Shown: positions 18,374-27,748 of the stretch, in pieces
Layout: each line of letters begins with the position of its first letter
How positions within the stretch are numbered: position 1 is the first letter of the stretch
From: Rhizorhapis sp. SPR117
Lineage (GTDB): Bacteria; Pseudomonadota; Alphaproteobacteria; Sphingomonadales; Sphingomonadaceae
NCBI RefSeq assembly: GCF_021742065.1
Contig: NZ_JAKKIE010000018.1
Span: 1 to 64,000, forward strand
Reading direction: 5' to 3'
DNA length: 64,000 nt
Position numbers and translations under genes: made by a program
Notes under the pieces: generated by a model
What the model saw: only the letters and a program-made list of their open reading frames with translations
The model's database searches: none
Told to the model about the DNA's origin: nothing

Positions 18374-21360
18374 TTCTGCCCCCCTGTCCGGCCATACCAT
18401 TCTTCCAGACGCATGAGCTGGTCATAATCGCCATAACTGGGAATTTCGGGGTGGAGTTTCGCCGTGAAGGGCACGTTCCCCGTCAGCCATGCCTCCACCG
18501 CATCGATGAAATGCGCAGCCGCTTCCTCCGTAAACGCATCGGTGACGATCTTGCCGCGCGCGCCCTTGGGATCAACCGGGCTTTGGCGATAGCCGAAACT
18601 GTCCGATTTTGGTTCCCGCCCCAGCGACCAATATTCAAAGGCGGTCGCCCTCTTTCCCTTTTCCAGCCCTTCAAATTCGCCCTGTTCGGCGATCAGGCCA
18701 AGCAGACCCAGCTGCATGGAATAGCCAGCCGCAACCTGCTTGCCGCTAGGCGGCTTTCCAGTCTTGTAATCCACAATCGCGAGGCTGCCGTCGGGCAGCA
18801 TGTCGATACGATCCGCTTTGCCCGACAGATTGACGCCCGCGATGGCTAAACGGCCCCATTTTTCCGCGAGCAGAGGCTTGCGGCCAGCTTGGAGGTCGTC
18901 CGCCACTTGCCGGGCAATCCAGTCGATCGCCTGCATCAGACGAGGTTGCCAAAGCGCCCGCATCAATGGGTGAGCGTCGGCACCAGACAGCATCGCCACG
19001 GCACGCGGAGCCAGTTTGGCCGGATCCCAGCCATCTTCCTTTGCCCATTTTTCCAGCACATCATGCACCGCCGTGCCCCGCCATGCCGCACTGGGTTCGG
19101 CATCGACCGGGTCGAGCGCGGACAGGCCCAGCATCTTGCGGGCATAAAAGCTGTAAGGATCGGCTTTCAGGCGGTCGACATCGGTAACCGCAATGTCCTT
19201 TGGCCGCTCCGCCACCGGCGGGCATGGCGCTGGCTGGCGGACCGGATCATGACTGCCGGGGTCGTCGATCATTGCGGCAAGGCGGCGATATTCCTGCGCC
19301 TCCCGCCATTGCGGCCCCGCCATGGCTTTCAGCCGCAACCAGAAACGCGAAGCGATAGCAGGCGCACTTGCATCACGCCTGGCGCGGGTGATCAGAACCT
19401 GCGGCGCACCCAGGGCGTTGGCAAGGTCGTGGGCGGACAGGCCGATGCGGCGTTCGAGACTGGGCAGACCCAGTTCATGCCGAATATTCGGGGCAAGCCA
19501 CGGGTCTGGCGAGGGTAAGGCAGGCCATGTGCCTTCGTTCAGGCCACCCAATATCATCAGGTCCGATTGCTGAAGACGGGCCTCAAGCAGCCCTAATATG
19601 GCGATGCGCGGATGACCGCCCTGCGGCGGACGAATGGCGACCCCCGCCAGAACCTGTTCCACCAGAAAAGCGAAAGAGCGCGGATCTGTATCCTTGGGAC
19701 CTTCTCCCGCCGCGCTTTCCATCTCGGCAAAAACGGCAGCGGCCTGATGCCCCTGATGCCCGGCCCAGACCGCATCGCCAGTCAGCGCACCAGCGGCCTC
19801 TCGCAAAGCGGCGAACTGTGCTGAAAGGGACGGCGCAGCGGCAAATGCGGCTTCCAGCGGCGCGAGAATGTTACGAACCGGCGGCCACCAGTCGCGCAAT
19901 TTGGCGCGCAGGGATTCCTGGCGTGGCTCCGCGTTGGCGAGTAAATGATCGATGCCCGCAAGGCCCGCAGGCGGGCGGGGACCACGTAGCAACAGATCAA
20001 GGCGGCGAACCTGCTCCAGCCATGGCAGGCGCTCTTCCCCCGCCCGGACCAGCGGATGCTTCAGCAACGCCAGCAGCGCCACAGGGGCAAAGCGCTCGGC
20101 CACCGCCGATGCCGCAGCCATCAACACTGTGCCGGAGGGCAATTCGGCAAGCGGGCGACCCGCACTGTCATCCGCCGCTATGCCCCAACGCTTCAGATGC
20201 GCGGATACACGGGTCGCAAGCGCGCGATCAGGCGTGACGAGCGCCGCCGTCCTGCCCGGCGTTTCCAATGCTTCGCGCAAGGCGATAGCAATGGCCTGCG
20301 CTTCTTCCGCCGGGGTCGCCAGTTCCAGCGCACGCACGCCAGACAGATTCCGGTCGGCGGTCTTCAGGTCCCGCCATTTCACCGTCAGCCGGGGCGGCAG
20401 CATGGCATGGGAAATGTTCCGGCTGCGCGGCGCGCGGGCATCATGATCGCTACCCCAGCGCCAAAGCGCCACCTCGTCACGATGCACACTCATGCGATCC
20501 AGCAACAGCTTGAGCGCAAATTGGGGATGGGTTTCAATCGCTCGCTTGCGGAAACCCGTCACCGGATCGGACGAGAACGGACCAATGCTGTCCCATTCCT
20601 CCGGCGTCAGGTTAAGGTCCAGATCAGGCAGCACGACCATCCCCCGCTCCATTCGCGCAATGCGGTGGAGCAGACCGGCAATCGCGGGGGCCGGCGTCGC
20701 AATGCCCGCCGCAATTACGAAACCGGATGGGGGCGCCATATGCCAGTGCTCGGCAACGTGCGCCAGCAAACGGTTGCGCCGCTCCGCCATATCGATAACG
20801 CCGCGCGCCACCAGTTCCCGTGGCCAGTGATCCAGAAGGATATTGAACAACTCCAGCGAATTGTTCCAGTGTTCCGGCAGATCCCCTTCCATCTGAAGAT
20901 CACGGAGTTTCTCCGGGCCGACGCGCTCGACCAGAAGCTGGTCCAGACTTTGGCCCAGCGCCGTGCCCAACCGCATGGCTTCCCCCGCATCGATGGGCTG
21001 TCCCGCACGGGCGCTGGCCTCCTGCACCATACGGGCGAGGATCATTTGACGCTCCATCGGCGCAATAGCGGGCGGAATGTCGGTGCCCTCGCCAATCGGA
21101 TCAAGCGCGCTGCCCAGCTTTTCACCCAGATCGAGGTCGCCGATCGGTACAAGCCGGGGCAGGAGCAGGCCAGTCTCCGCGCGACGGACAAAGGCCTCGC
21201 TGATCGCGCGGGCGGCGCGATTATTGGGCACAAGAATGATACCGCGCGCCAGCGCCATGCGGTCCTTGCCATGCTGGGCCAGCAGGCCTGTTGCCAGGGC
21301 ATCGGCAAAGGCCCGGTGCGCGGGAATGGTGTAGACGGCTGGCTTTTCGGGTTTACCCAC
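18370..21360 (-). CDS. addB: Double-strand break repair protein AddB
   Basis: A 996-residue partner of AddA. The N-terminus has GIILVPNNRAARAISEAF where active helicases have Walker A, so it lacks ATPase function as alphaproteobacterial AddB proteins do. The C-terminus carries a second RecB-type nuclease domain, AIVDYKTGKPPSGKQVAAGY. The start is taken as GTG at 21360, which overlaps the murU stop (GTGGGTAA) and gives the short GKPEKPAVYTIPAHRAFADA start; any earlier start would lie inside murU. The addB-addA overlap supports a fixed ratio of the subunits. Confidence 0.92.
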   Translation of the reverse strand: MGKPEKPAVYTIPAHRAFADALATGLLAQHGKDRMALARGIILVPNNRAARAISEAFVRRAETGLLLPRLVPIGDLDLGEKLGSALDPIGEGTDIPPAIAPMERQMILARMVQEASARAGQPIDAGEAMRLGTALGQSLDQLLVERVGPEKLRDLQMEGDLPEHWNNSLELFNILLDHWPRELVARGVIDMAERRNRLLAHVAEHWHMAPPSGFVIAAGIATPAPAIAGLLHRIARMERGMVVLPDLDLNLTPEEWDSIGPFSSDPVTGFRKRAIETHPQFALKLLLDRMSVHRDEVALWRWGSDHDARAPRSRNISHAMLPPRLTVKWRDLKTADRNLSGVRALELATPAEEAQAIAIALREALETPGRTAALVTPDRALATRVSAHLKRWGIAADDSAGRPLAELPSGTVLMAAASAVAERFAPVALLALLKHPLVRAGEERLPWLEQVRRLDLLLRGPRPPAGLAGIDHLLANAEPRQESLRAKLRDWWPPVRNILAPLEAAFAAAPSLSAQFAALREAAGALTGDAVWAGHQGHQAAAVFAEMESAAGEGPKDTDPRSFAFLVEQVLAGVAIRPPQGGHPRIAILGLLEARLQQSDLMILGGLNEGTWPALPSPDPWLAPNIRHELGLPSLERRIGLSAHDLANALGAPQVLITRARRDASAPAIASRFWLRLKAMAGPQWREAQEYRRLAAMIDDPGSHDPVRQPAPCPPVAERPKDIAVTDVDRLKADPYSFYARKMLGLSALDPVDAEPSAAWRGTAVHDVLEKWAKEDGWDPAKLAPRAVAMLSGADAHPLMRALWQPRLMQAIDWIARQVADDLQAGRKPLLAEKWGRLAIAGVNLSGKADRIDMLPDGSLAIVDYKTGKPPSGKQVAAGYSMQLGLLGLIAEQGEFEGLEKGKRATAFEYWSLGREPKSDSFGYRQSPVDPKGARGKIVTDAFTEEAAAHFIDAVEAWLTGNVPFTAKLHPEIPSYGDYDQLMRLEEWYGRTGGQK

Positions 21361-22078
21361 CCGCGATAATCGCTTCAGCCGCCGGAATCGCCGCAGGAGA
21401 ACCAACGTCGAACCACAGACCCCCATGCGAAACGCCATACAGCCGTCCCTCTTCTATGGCGCGGCTCCAGAAGAAATTGGTCGAAAAGGCATCAGTGGGC
21501 GGTTCACGCAACAGGCGGGGCGACACCAATTGAACGCCGGTGAATACGAAGGGCGCAAGACGGCCCGGACGACGACGTGTCAGGCGGCCCATGTTGTCCA
21601 TGTGGAAATCGCCCGATCCCTTATGACAATGCGCACGAGCATGGGGGACAAGCAGCAGAAGCGCGTCCATTTTATCGTCATCCCAATGACTGCCCAGCAT
21701 GGCAATGCTGTCCTGCGGCCCATCGATCCAGATGTTGTCGCTGTTGACGCACAAGAAAGGCGCATCGCCCAGCAATGGCATCGCCCTCACCAATCCGCCG
21801 CCGGTTTCCAGCAGCTTCTCCCGCTCATCCGAAATGAGGATTTCCATGGGTGTTTTGCGCGCGCGTACATGAGCGATCAACGTATCGGGAAGATAGTGAA
21901 CATTCACCACCGTCCTTTCAATGCCACCCGCTTCCAGCCGCGCCAGAGCGTGATCGATCAGCGGTTTGCCGGCGACCCTTACCAGCGGCTTGGGACGTGT
22001 GGCGGTCAAGGGGCGCATCCGCTTTCCAAGGCCGGCGGCCATCAGCATTGCGGTCTTGACGGACGTGCCCTTCATCAT
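21353..22078 (-). CDS. murU: Nucleotidyltransferase, MurNAc-1-phosphate uridylyltransferase type
   Basis: A 241-residue NTP-transferase (mannose-1-phosphate guanylyltransferase-like fold). The N-terminal AMLMAAGLGKRMRPLTATRPKP binds the nucleotide and LCVNSDNIWIDG has the metal-binding Asp. Next to an AmgK-type kinase, this matches the AmgK-MurU cell-wall recycling shunt, which makes UDP-MurNAc from recovered MurNAc and bypasses fosfomycin-sensitive MurA. That role is inferred from the pairing; sequence alone would only say sugar-1-phosphate nucleotidyltransferase. The ATG at 22078 overlaps the amgK stop by four bases. Confidence 0.87.
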   Translation of the reverse strand: MMKGTSVKTAMLMAAGLGKRMRPLTATRPKPLVRVAGKPLIDHALARLEAGGIERTVVNVHYLPDTLIAHVRARKTPMEILISDEREKLLETGGGLVRAMPLLGDAPFLCVNSDNIWIDGPQDSIAMLGSHWDDDKMDALLLLVPHARAHCHKGSGDFHMDNMGRLTRRRPGRLAPFVFTGVQLVSPRLLREPPTDAFSTNFFWSRAIEEGRLYGVSHGGLWFDVGSPAAIPAAEAIIAGG

Positions 22079-23091
22079 GCCGGGTCATGCTCCGCAAGCG
22101 CAAAATGCCGTTTTTCGGCAGGAATGTTGCTGGCGAACCAGTCCGCCACCGGCGCAAGTGCAGGATGTCCAAGATCACGTTCAAGCAGGTCCCACATGCG
22201 GGGAAGGAAGGACAGATAGCGCGGTTTACCATCCCGTTTCCAAAGGCGCGTGAAGATGCCGACGATCTTTGCGTTACGCTGCGCTCCCAGCACAGCATAA
22301 GCAGCGTCGAATTGACCATCGGGTTTGGCAAGCGCCTTGTAATGCGCGATCATTGCGGCCTCTATTTCCGCCGGCACATCGCGACGCGCATCCTGCAAAA
22401 GGGACACCAGGTCATACGCCGGATGACCGACCAAAGCGTCCTGAAAGTCGAGCAGGCCAAGTCCGCGCGAACGTTCATGATCGGGGATGAGCATGATGTT
22501 TTCGGCATGATAGTCACGCAACACCGTAACCTTGGGCGCGGTGTCCGCTTCGGCAATCGGCAGCACCGCATCCCATGCCGCGCGATAGGCGTCCGCATCG
22601 ACCCTCAGGTCCACCGCAGGACAGAACCATTCGGTCAGCAGCCCTGCTTCCCGCTGATATTCGGCGCGGTCATAAGGACGCAGATCGGCGGGCGGACGCG
22701 TGTGGAGGTCCGCGAGCAGGGAAACCGCGCGTTCATAAACGCTATATTCCTCATGCGGTGCGGCTTCGAGATATTCACGCACCCGAATGTCGCCGAAATC
22801 TTCCAGCAGGACGAGGCCATGGTCCAGATCGCGGGCATAGACAGTGGGGGCGGCAAAGCCCTGACCGATCAAGTGATCGGCAACCGCCAGAAACGGACGC
22901 GGGTCTTCATGTGGCGGCGGCGCGTCCATCAGAACGGCCTGCCGTTCATTGTCGATGACGCGGAAATACCGGCGGAACGACGCATCCCCCGCCAGCGGCA
23001 ATATGCGCGCATCGCCCCATCCGGCCGAAGCCAGAAACGCCGGTGCTGCTACCGGCGGGATCATAGTGGATTGCGTCATGTCCTGCATCAT
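22075..23091 (-). CDS. amgK: Aminoglycoside-phosphotransferase-fold anomeric sugar kinase AmgK
   Basis: A 338-residue kinase of the APH fold: GDASFRRYFRV (glycine-rich loop region), VLLEDFGDIRV, the catalytic loop VTVLRDYHAENIML and LGLLDFQDALVGHPAYDLVSLL with the metal-binding Asp. AmgK phosphorylates MurNAc at the anomeric carbon for MurU. Flanked by tsaE and murU. The start at 23091 gives an ATGA overlap with the tsaE stop; in-frame ATGs at 23088 and 23079 are alternatives. Fusion to the upstream open frame is unlikely because that part lies inside tsaE. Confidence 0.88.
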   Translation of the reverse strand: MMQDMTQSTMIPPVAAPAFLASAGWGDARILPLAGDASFRRYFRVIDNERQAVLMDAPPPHEDPRPFLAVADHLIGQGFAAPTVYARDLDHGLVLLEDFGDIRVREYLEAAPHEEYSVYERAVSLLADLHTRPPADLRPYDRAEYQREAGLLTEWFCPAVDLRVDADAYRAAWDAVLPIAEADTAPKVTVLRDYHAENIMLIPDHERSRGLGLLDFQDALVGHPAYDLVSLLQDARRDVPAEIEAAMIAHYKALAKPDGQFDAAYAVLGAQRNAKIVGIFTRLWKRDGKPRYLSFLPRMWDLLERDLGHPALAPVADWFASNIPAEKRHFALAEHDPA

Positions 23092-23531
23092 CCTGGGGGC
23101 CATCTGTTCTTCCATGCCGCCGGAACCGTCGCTGTCAAGCGCCTCGTCCCATCCTCCAGCATTGCAATCTCCAGGATCAGGCTGTCCGGCCATAACGCCG
23201 CGCCCAACCGTTCCGGCCACTCGATGACCAGCAGGCTGTCGAGCAGCAATTCATCGAGCGCAAGTTCTTCCGCCTCCGCCGCGTCCTCCAACCGGTACAG
23301 ATCGATATGTGCCACCGGAAAACGGACGAGCGGCGGTTCATAGGGCTGGACGATCGCAAAGCTGGGACTTGGCGCTTCTTCCTCCAGACCAAGTGCGGAC
23401 AGAAGGCCGCGTGCCAACGTTGTCTTGCCAGCGCCCAAACCGCCCCGCAACGCGATAATGTCGCCGGGCCTTGCGATTGCAGCAAGCTTTGCGCCAAAAG
23501 CGAGCATTTCATTCTCATCCCGAACGATCAT
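23088..23531 (-). CDS. tsaE: tRNA threonylcarbamoyladenosine biosynthesis ATPase TsaE
   Basis: A 147-residue P-loop ATPase that supports the TsaD/TsaB complex in making t6A37 on ANN-decoding tRNAs. Signature: ALRGGLGAGKTTLARGLLSA (Walker A), PSPSFAIVQPYE, HIDLYRLEDAAE and VIEWPERLG. The ATG at 23531 overlaps the preceding divL stop by four bases (ATGA). The order divL-tsaE-amgK-murU-addB-addA is part of a continuous minus-strand operon with overlapping starts and stops. Confidence 0.95.
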   Translation of the reverse strand: MIVRDENEMLAFGAKLAAIARPGDIIALRGGLGAGKTTLARGLLSALGLEEEAPSPSFAIVQPYEPPLVRFPVAHIDLYRLEDAAEAEELALDELLLDSLLVIEWPERLGAALWPDSLILEIAMLEDGTRRLTATVPAAWKNRWPPG

Positions 23532-25876
23532 CCGCGCGGCAATTCCATAGTGGCAGCTGTGCCCTGCCCCAGCTCGGACTGCAAAGTCAGCGTGCCGCCA
23601 TGCGCTTCCACCAATTGCCGGGCGAGCGGCAAGCCAAAACCCAGGAATTCCCGCTTTTGGGCCTGTTCGGCACGCTTGAAGCGATCGAATGCAAGGGCCT
23701 GCGCCTTGACATCCATGCCCGGTCCATTGTCGGAAACGACGATACGTGCCGCCGTGCGCGTACCATCGCCATGAATAAGCACACGTCCCCCCTCATCCGA
23801 ATAACGAATGGCGTTGGCGAGCAGATGATCCAGCGCCTCACCCAATCGCCCCACGTCGCCCGATGTAATACCAAGACCTGGTTCGATCTGAACGGCCAGG
23901 TCAATCTTCCTGGCCTTGGCGTCCTTGCTGAACTGCGCCACGCGATCCCTGATCAGATCGGCCAATTCCACCGGACGCATATGCAACGGCAGGACCCCCG
24001 CCTCCCCCTGCGTCAGATCAAGCACATTGGTGATAAGGCTGGAAAGACGCGCAACGCTTTCCATGATCGCGCCAACATATTCGCGCGCCTGATCGGACAG
24101 GTCGCCAGCATAGCCCGCCTGAAGCATTTCGGTAAAACCGGCGATCGAGGTCAGCGGAGTACGCAATTCGTAGCTCATATTCGATACAAAGGCGGTCTTG
24201 ATCTGGTCGGCCTCCTCCAGCGCCGTGTTGCGATCGCGCAGGGCCTGTTCGATGCGTCGGCTGTCGGTCACATCGAGCATGGTGAAGAGTGCATTGCCAT
24301 CCGGCAGGGGAATCGCCGCAAATTCGAAATATTGCCCATCGGCAAAAGCGACCCGGCCACCACGCTGTTTCCGCTCCACGGTCGCCGCCCGGACCAATTC
24401 GCGCACGACCGAGATTTGAGCAGGCTTTTCCAGCTTGTGCGCAACCTTTTCCATCATCTGATCGACGCGGGGATGGCCAGAGAGCGTCACTTCATCAAAG
24501 CCCCATATCTTGCGGAAACGGCTGTTCCAAAGGTGCAATCGCCCATCGGAAGCAAACACGCCAATGGCTTCGAACAGATTGTCGAACGTGGCCGTGCGTA
24601 CACGCAACAAAGTGTCGCGAGCGCTGGAAAGCTGAACCTGCTCGGTCCTGTCTTCGAAAATCAACAGCAGACCACCGTCGGGAAGCGGCTGGGCAAAGAC
24701 GCGCAGATGCATCCCATCCGGCAACAGCCAATTTTCCTCAATCGCCTCAGTCGACAGGAACCAGTCGCGCCGTTCAGCACGCCAGGCGGGAAAATCGCGG
24801 CTGCCCGGCAGGCGACCCGCCTCGCGCATGGCGTCGAGCACCCGGTCGAATTCCGGCGCGTCGGACAATGTTTCCAGCCGCAAGTTGAAAAGACGCTGGA
24901 ACGGCTGGTTGGAAAAGCGCAGCGTCCGGTCCGCAGAAAATTGTGCGACGCCTGCGGAAAGCCGGTCCAGCATGTCCCGCTGCGCTTCTGTCAGGCGCTT
25001 ATATTCGCTGCGCGCCTGTTCCAGCTCGTGCATGTCGATGGCGTAACCCGCCACCCCCGCATCGCCCAGCGGCACATCGACAACCCGCATCATCCGCCGC
25101 TCGCCATCGATGGTGGCGGGCACCAGCCGGGCATAGGATACGCCCGATTCCAGCGCGGAAGCCGCCGCGGACATGGGCGATATGCCGTCAACCGGTTCGA
25201 CCAGTTCGATCCCGTTGCTGATCACCTCTCCTGCGTCCTCTGCATCTACCGAGCGGACATAGGCGGAATTGACCAGCGAAAGGCGCAAGTCCGGGCTGCG
25301 GTGCCACATCGGCATTGGCGCCGCCTCGATCACGCCTGCCAATGATTCAAGCGCGCGGCCCAGCCTGTTCTTTTCTTCCTTCAGCGCGCCGATTTCCGAT
25401 TGGCTTTCAGTCGCGTCAAACAACCACAGGATAACCCCGCCCGGTCCGGACAGGCTGGACCCGGCCGGTGCGCCGCGCACCAGAAGCGCACGGGACGATC
25501 CTTGCGCGCTTACGGATCGCGTAAAGCTTTTCCCGGCTTTTTGCGCAGCGGCAATGTCGCGGGCCAACGCCGCGCCGTCCTCCGCTTTCAAGCCGCCTTG
25601 CGCCTCTGTCAGTTGCGAAATGAATTGAGGGACGCTTTCAAGTCCAAGCCAGCCGGCCAGCCGATCGGGTGCTTCCATCCGGCCATCGGCACGGACAATA
25701 ACCGGCAACGCAGGCGCGGCATCCAGCAGGGTCGCCAAGCGGTCGGCCTGCTCCGCGGCAAACGCGGCGCGGCGTCGCATGGCAAGTCCGCTATACACCG
25801 CCCACACCGCACCCGACAGCCACAGCGCTGTAACAAGGCCAAGCGCCGCCATTTCGATAGTGGACAGGGTCAGCAT
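23528..25876 (-). CDS. divL: DivL-like PAS-domain kinase homologue with Tyr in the H-box
   Basis: A 782-residue membrane-anchored signalling protein. One N-terminal membrane helix (AALGLVTALWLSGAVWAVY) precedes several PAS-type domains (about 50-540), then a HisKA-like helix pair and an HATPase_c domain with DHLLANAIRY, VVSDNGPGMD and GFGLPLARQL. The dimerisation motif reads FVSNMSYELRTPLTSI: Tyr569 replaces the phospho-accepting His (codon 24170-24172, TAC). The same His-to-Tyr exchange defines Caulobacter DivL, which controls CckA and polarity instead of acting as a normal kinase. The DivL call rests on this residue, the architecture and the operon context. First gene of the tsaE-amgK-murU-addBA operon. 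Confidence 0.85.
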   Translation of the reverse strand: MLTLSTIEMAALGLVTALWLSGAVWAVYSGLAMRRRAAFAAEQADRLATLLDAAPALPVIVRADGRMEAPDRLAGWLGLESVPQFISQLTEAQGGLKAEDGAALARDIAAAQKAGKSFTRSVSAQGSSRALLVRGAPAGSSLSGPGGVILWLFDATESQSEIGALKEEKNRLGRALESLAGVIEAAPMPMWHRSPDLRLSLVNSAYVRSVDAEDAGEVISNGIELVEPVDGISPMSAAASALESGVSYARLVPATIDGERRMMRVVDVPLGDAGVAGYAIDMHELEQARSEYKRLTEAQRDMLDRLSAGVAQFSADRTLRFSNQPFQRLFNLRLETLSDAPEFDRVLDAMREAGRLPGSRDFPAWRAERRDWFLSTEAIEENWLLPDGMHLRVFAQPLPDGGLLLIFEDRTEQVQLSSARDTLLRVRTATFDNLFEAIGVFASDGRLHLWNSRFRKIWGFDEVTLSGHPRVDQMMEKVAHKLEKPAQISVVRELVRAATVERKQRGGRVAFADGQYFEFAAIPLPDGNALFTMLDVTDSRRIEQALRDRNTALEEADQIKTAFVSNMSYELRTPLTSIAGFTEMLQAGYAGDLSDQAREYVGAIMESVARLSSLITNVLDLTQGEAGVLPLHMRPVELADLIRDRVAQFSKDAKARKIDLAVQIEPGLGITSGDVGRLGEALDHLLANAIRYSDEGGRVLIHGDGTRTAARIVVSDNGPGMDVKAQALAFDRFKRAEQAQKREFLGFGLPLARQLVEAHGGTLTLQSELGQGTAATMELPRG

Positions 25877-26011
25877 CCGGCTATTGCCCCCCTGCCCTGT
25901 AAAGATCGCCGGTTACCATGTGCATGAAGGGGCAGTAGCCCAAAGCGTGGCGGGGGTGAAGAGCTTGATAGAGGCCCGGCCCCGTAATTCAGAGCTATCG
26001 CCGCCGATATG

Positions 26012-27427
26012 TCAGTAGCGGTAATGATCCGGCTTGAATGGTCCTTCTACCGGCACGCCGATATAGTCGGCCTGCTTCTTTGTCAGCGTGGTCAGCTTCA
26101 CGCCCAGCTTTTCCAGATGCAGCGCTGCAACCTTTTCATCCAGGTGCTTGGGCAGGACATAGACCTGGTTCTTATAGGCGTCGCTATTTCCCCACAATTC
26201 GATCTGCGCCAGCACCTGATTGGTAAAGCTTGACGACATGACGAAGCTGGGGTGCCCCGTGGCGCAGCCCAGATTGACCAGGCGGCCCTTGGCCAGAATG
26301 ATCAGCTTCTTGCCATCGGCAAATTCGACTTCATCGACCTGCGGCTTGATTTCGGTCCATTTCATGTTGGACAGTGCCGCAATCTGAATTTCGCTATCGA
26401 AATGGCCGATGTTGCATACGATTGCCATATTCTTCATCGCGCGCATATGATCGACCGTGATAACATCGGCATTGCCGGTTGCGGTGACGAAAATGTCGGC
26501 GCGGGTCGCGGCCTCATCCATGGTGACAACCTCATATCCCTCCATCGCCGCCTGCAACGCACAGATGGGATCGACTTCGGTGACGAGGACGCGCGCGCCG
26601 CCGTTGCGCAGCGAGGCGGCCGAACCCTTGCCGACATCGCCGAAACCGGCAACGCAGGCGACCTTGCCCGCCAGCATTACATCGGTCGCACGACGGATCG
26701 CATCGACCAGCGATTCCTTGCATCCATAGAGATTGTCGAATTTCGACTTGGTGACGCTGTCGTTCACATTGATCGCGGGGAAAGGCAGCTTGCCCTTCTT
26801 GGCGAGTTCATACAGGCGGTGAACGCCGGTGGTGGTTTCTTCCGACACGCCCTTGATGGTTTCAACCGTTTTGGTCAGGAAACCCGGACGTTCCTTCAAA
26901 ACGCGCTTCAGCACGGCACAGAAAATCTCTTCTTCTTCATTGGATGGCGTGAACAGGTCTTCCCCCGCCTCGACCCGCGCACCCCAAAGCGCGAACATGG
27001 TGGCATCGCCGCCGTCGTCCAGAATCATATTGCAGGTCTGATCGCCTGCACCCCAATCGAAGATACGCTCGACATAGTCCCAATATTCTTCAAGGGTTTC
27101 GCCCTTGACCGCAAATACCGGCACGCCCGAAGCCGCAATGGCGGCGGCGGCATGGTCCTGCGTCGAGAAAATATTGCAAGAGGCCCAGCGGACATCCGCG
27201 CCCAAGGCCGTCAGGGTTTCGATTAGCACGGCGGTCTGGATCGTCATATGCAATGATCCGGTGATGCGCGCACCCTTCAAAGGCTGCGCTGCGCCATATT
27301 CGCTGCGCAACGCCATCAGGCCCGGCATTTCGGTTTCGGCGATTTCGATTTCCTTGCGCCCGAATGCGGCAAGGCCAATGTCGGCAATCACATAGTCATT
27401 AACGTCGGCGGCAGGTGCTGTGGCCAC
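26012..27427 (-). CDS. ahcY: Adenosylhomocysteinase
   Basis: A 471-residue NAD-dependent enzyme that hydrolyses S-adenosylhomocysteine to adenosine and homocysteine, clearing the product inhibitor of methyltransferases. Signature stretches include [15 protein letters not shown], the NAD-binding [15 protein letters not shown], and the C-terminal KPDHYRY. The GTG at 27427 is taken as start: GGGAG lies just upstream and the product begins [19 protein letters not shown]. Another GTG at 27466 would start within the leader hairpin loop. It is a single-gene unit, divergent from the MFS gene. Confidence 0.95.
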   Translation of the reverse strand: MATAPAADVNDYVIADIGLAAFGRKEIEIAETEMPGLMALRSEYGAAQPLKGARITGSLHMTIQTAVLIETLTALGADVRWASCNIFSTQDHAAAAIAASGVPVFAVKGETLEEYWDYVERIFDWGAGDQTCNMILDDGGDATMFALWGARVEAGEDLFTPSNEEEEIFCAVLKRVLKERPGFLTKTVETIKGVSEETTTGVHRLYELAKKGKLPFPAINVNDSVTKSKFDNLYGCKESLVDAIRRATDVMLAGKVACVAGFGDVGKGSAASLRNGGARVLVTEVDPICALQAAMEGYEVVTMDEAATRADIFVTATGNADVITVDHMRAMKNMAIVCNIGHFDSEIQIAALSNMKWTEIKPQVDEVEFADGKKLIILAKGRLVNLGCATGHPSFVMSSSFTNQVLAQIELWGNSDAYKNQVYVLPKHLDEKVAALHLEKLGVKLTTLTKKQADYIGVPVEGPFKPDHYRY

Positions 27428-27458
27428 GAGGGTCTCCCGAACTTCAAACGGAAATTGG

Positions 27459-27479
27459 GCCGCCACAAAGCATGGCGGC
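27459..27479 (-). promoter_or_regulatory. Leader hairpin of ahcY (candidate cis-regulatory RNA)
   Basis: In the ahcY leader the minus strand has a perfect 7-bp hairpin, GCCGCCA / TGGCGGC, with a seven-base loop, about 32 bases before the GTG. The segment between hairpin and start (AATTTCCGTTTGAAGTTCGG) could form a further pairing. ahcY genes are often controlled by SAH or SAM-sensing RNAs, but I could not match this to the SAH, SAM/SAH or SAM-II consensus. The function is therefore a guess; the hairpin is seen. Confidence 0.35.
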
Positions 27480-27632
27480 GCGGATTGCAGAATGCTCTAA
27501 CAATCCTTGCCACCAGAATCAAACCAAATATAAAGAAATCTTTATATGTCTATTGCGCCGCCGCGAAGGTGACGGGGCATTTATCGCCCGGCAAACGCGG
27601 ATTGGCGCCTGCGCGCTGGGCGACCGATAGAT

Positions 27633-27649
27633 TGTGCAATAGTTGCACA
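27633..27649. promoter_or_regulatory. Perfect 17-base palindrome upstream of the MFS exporter gene
   Basis: TGTGCAATAGTTGCACA is a perfect inverted repeat with a single central base arm break (TAG centre). It sits 100 bases before the MFS start and about 205 before ahcY, in the divergent region. This is the form expected of a dimeric repressor operator (TetR, MarR or GntR type). No regulator gene is adjacent. It might control the exporter. Confidence 0.45.
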
Positions 27650-27748
27650 GCAGCGTTAACAGGCGGTTGAATATAGTGGTTCAGCCAAGGGGCGTAAGGC
27701 CATCAGGAACGCTATGCTTGCAGGGCAGAATCATGCATGAGGGTTGAT

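Noticed and set aside
27428..27500. Known SAH riboswitch upstream of ahcY
   Set aside because: The sequence does not show the conserved SAH or SAM/SAH riboswitch core; kept only as an unclassified leader hairpin.
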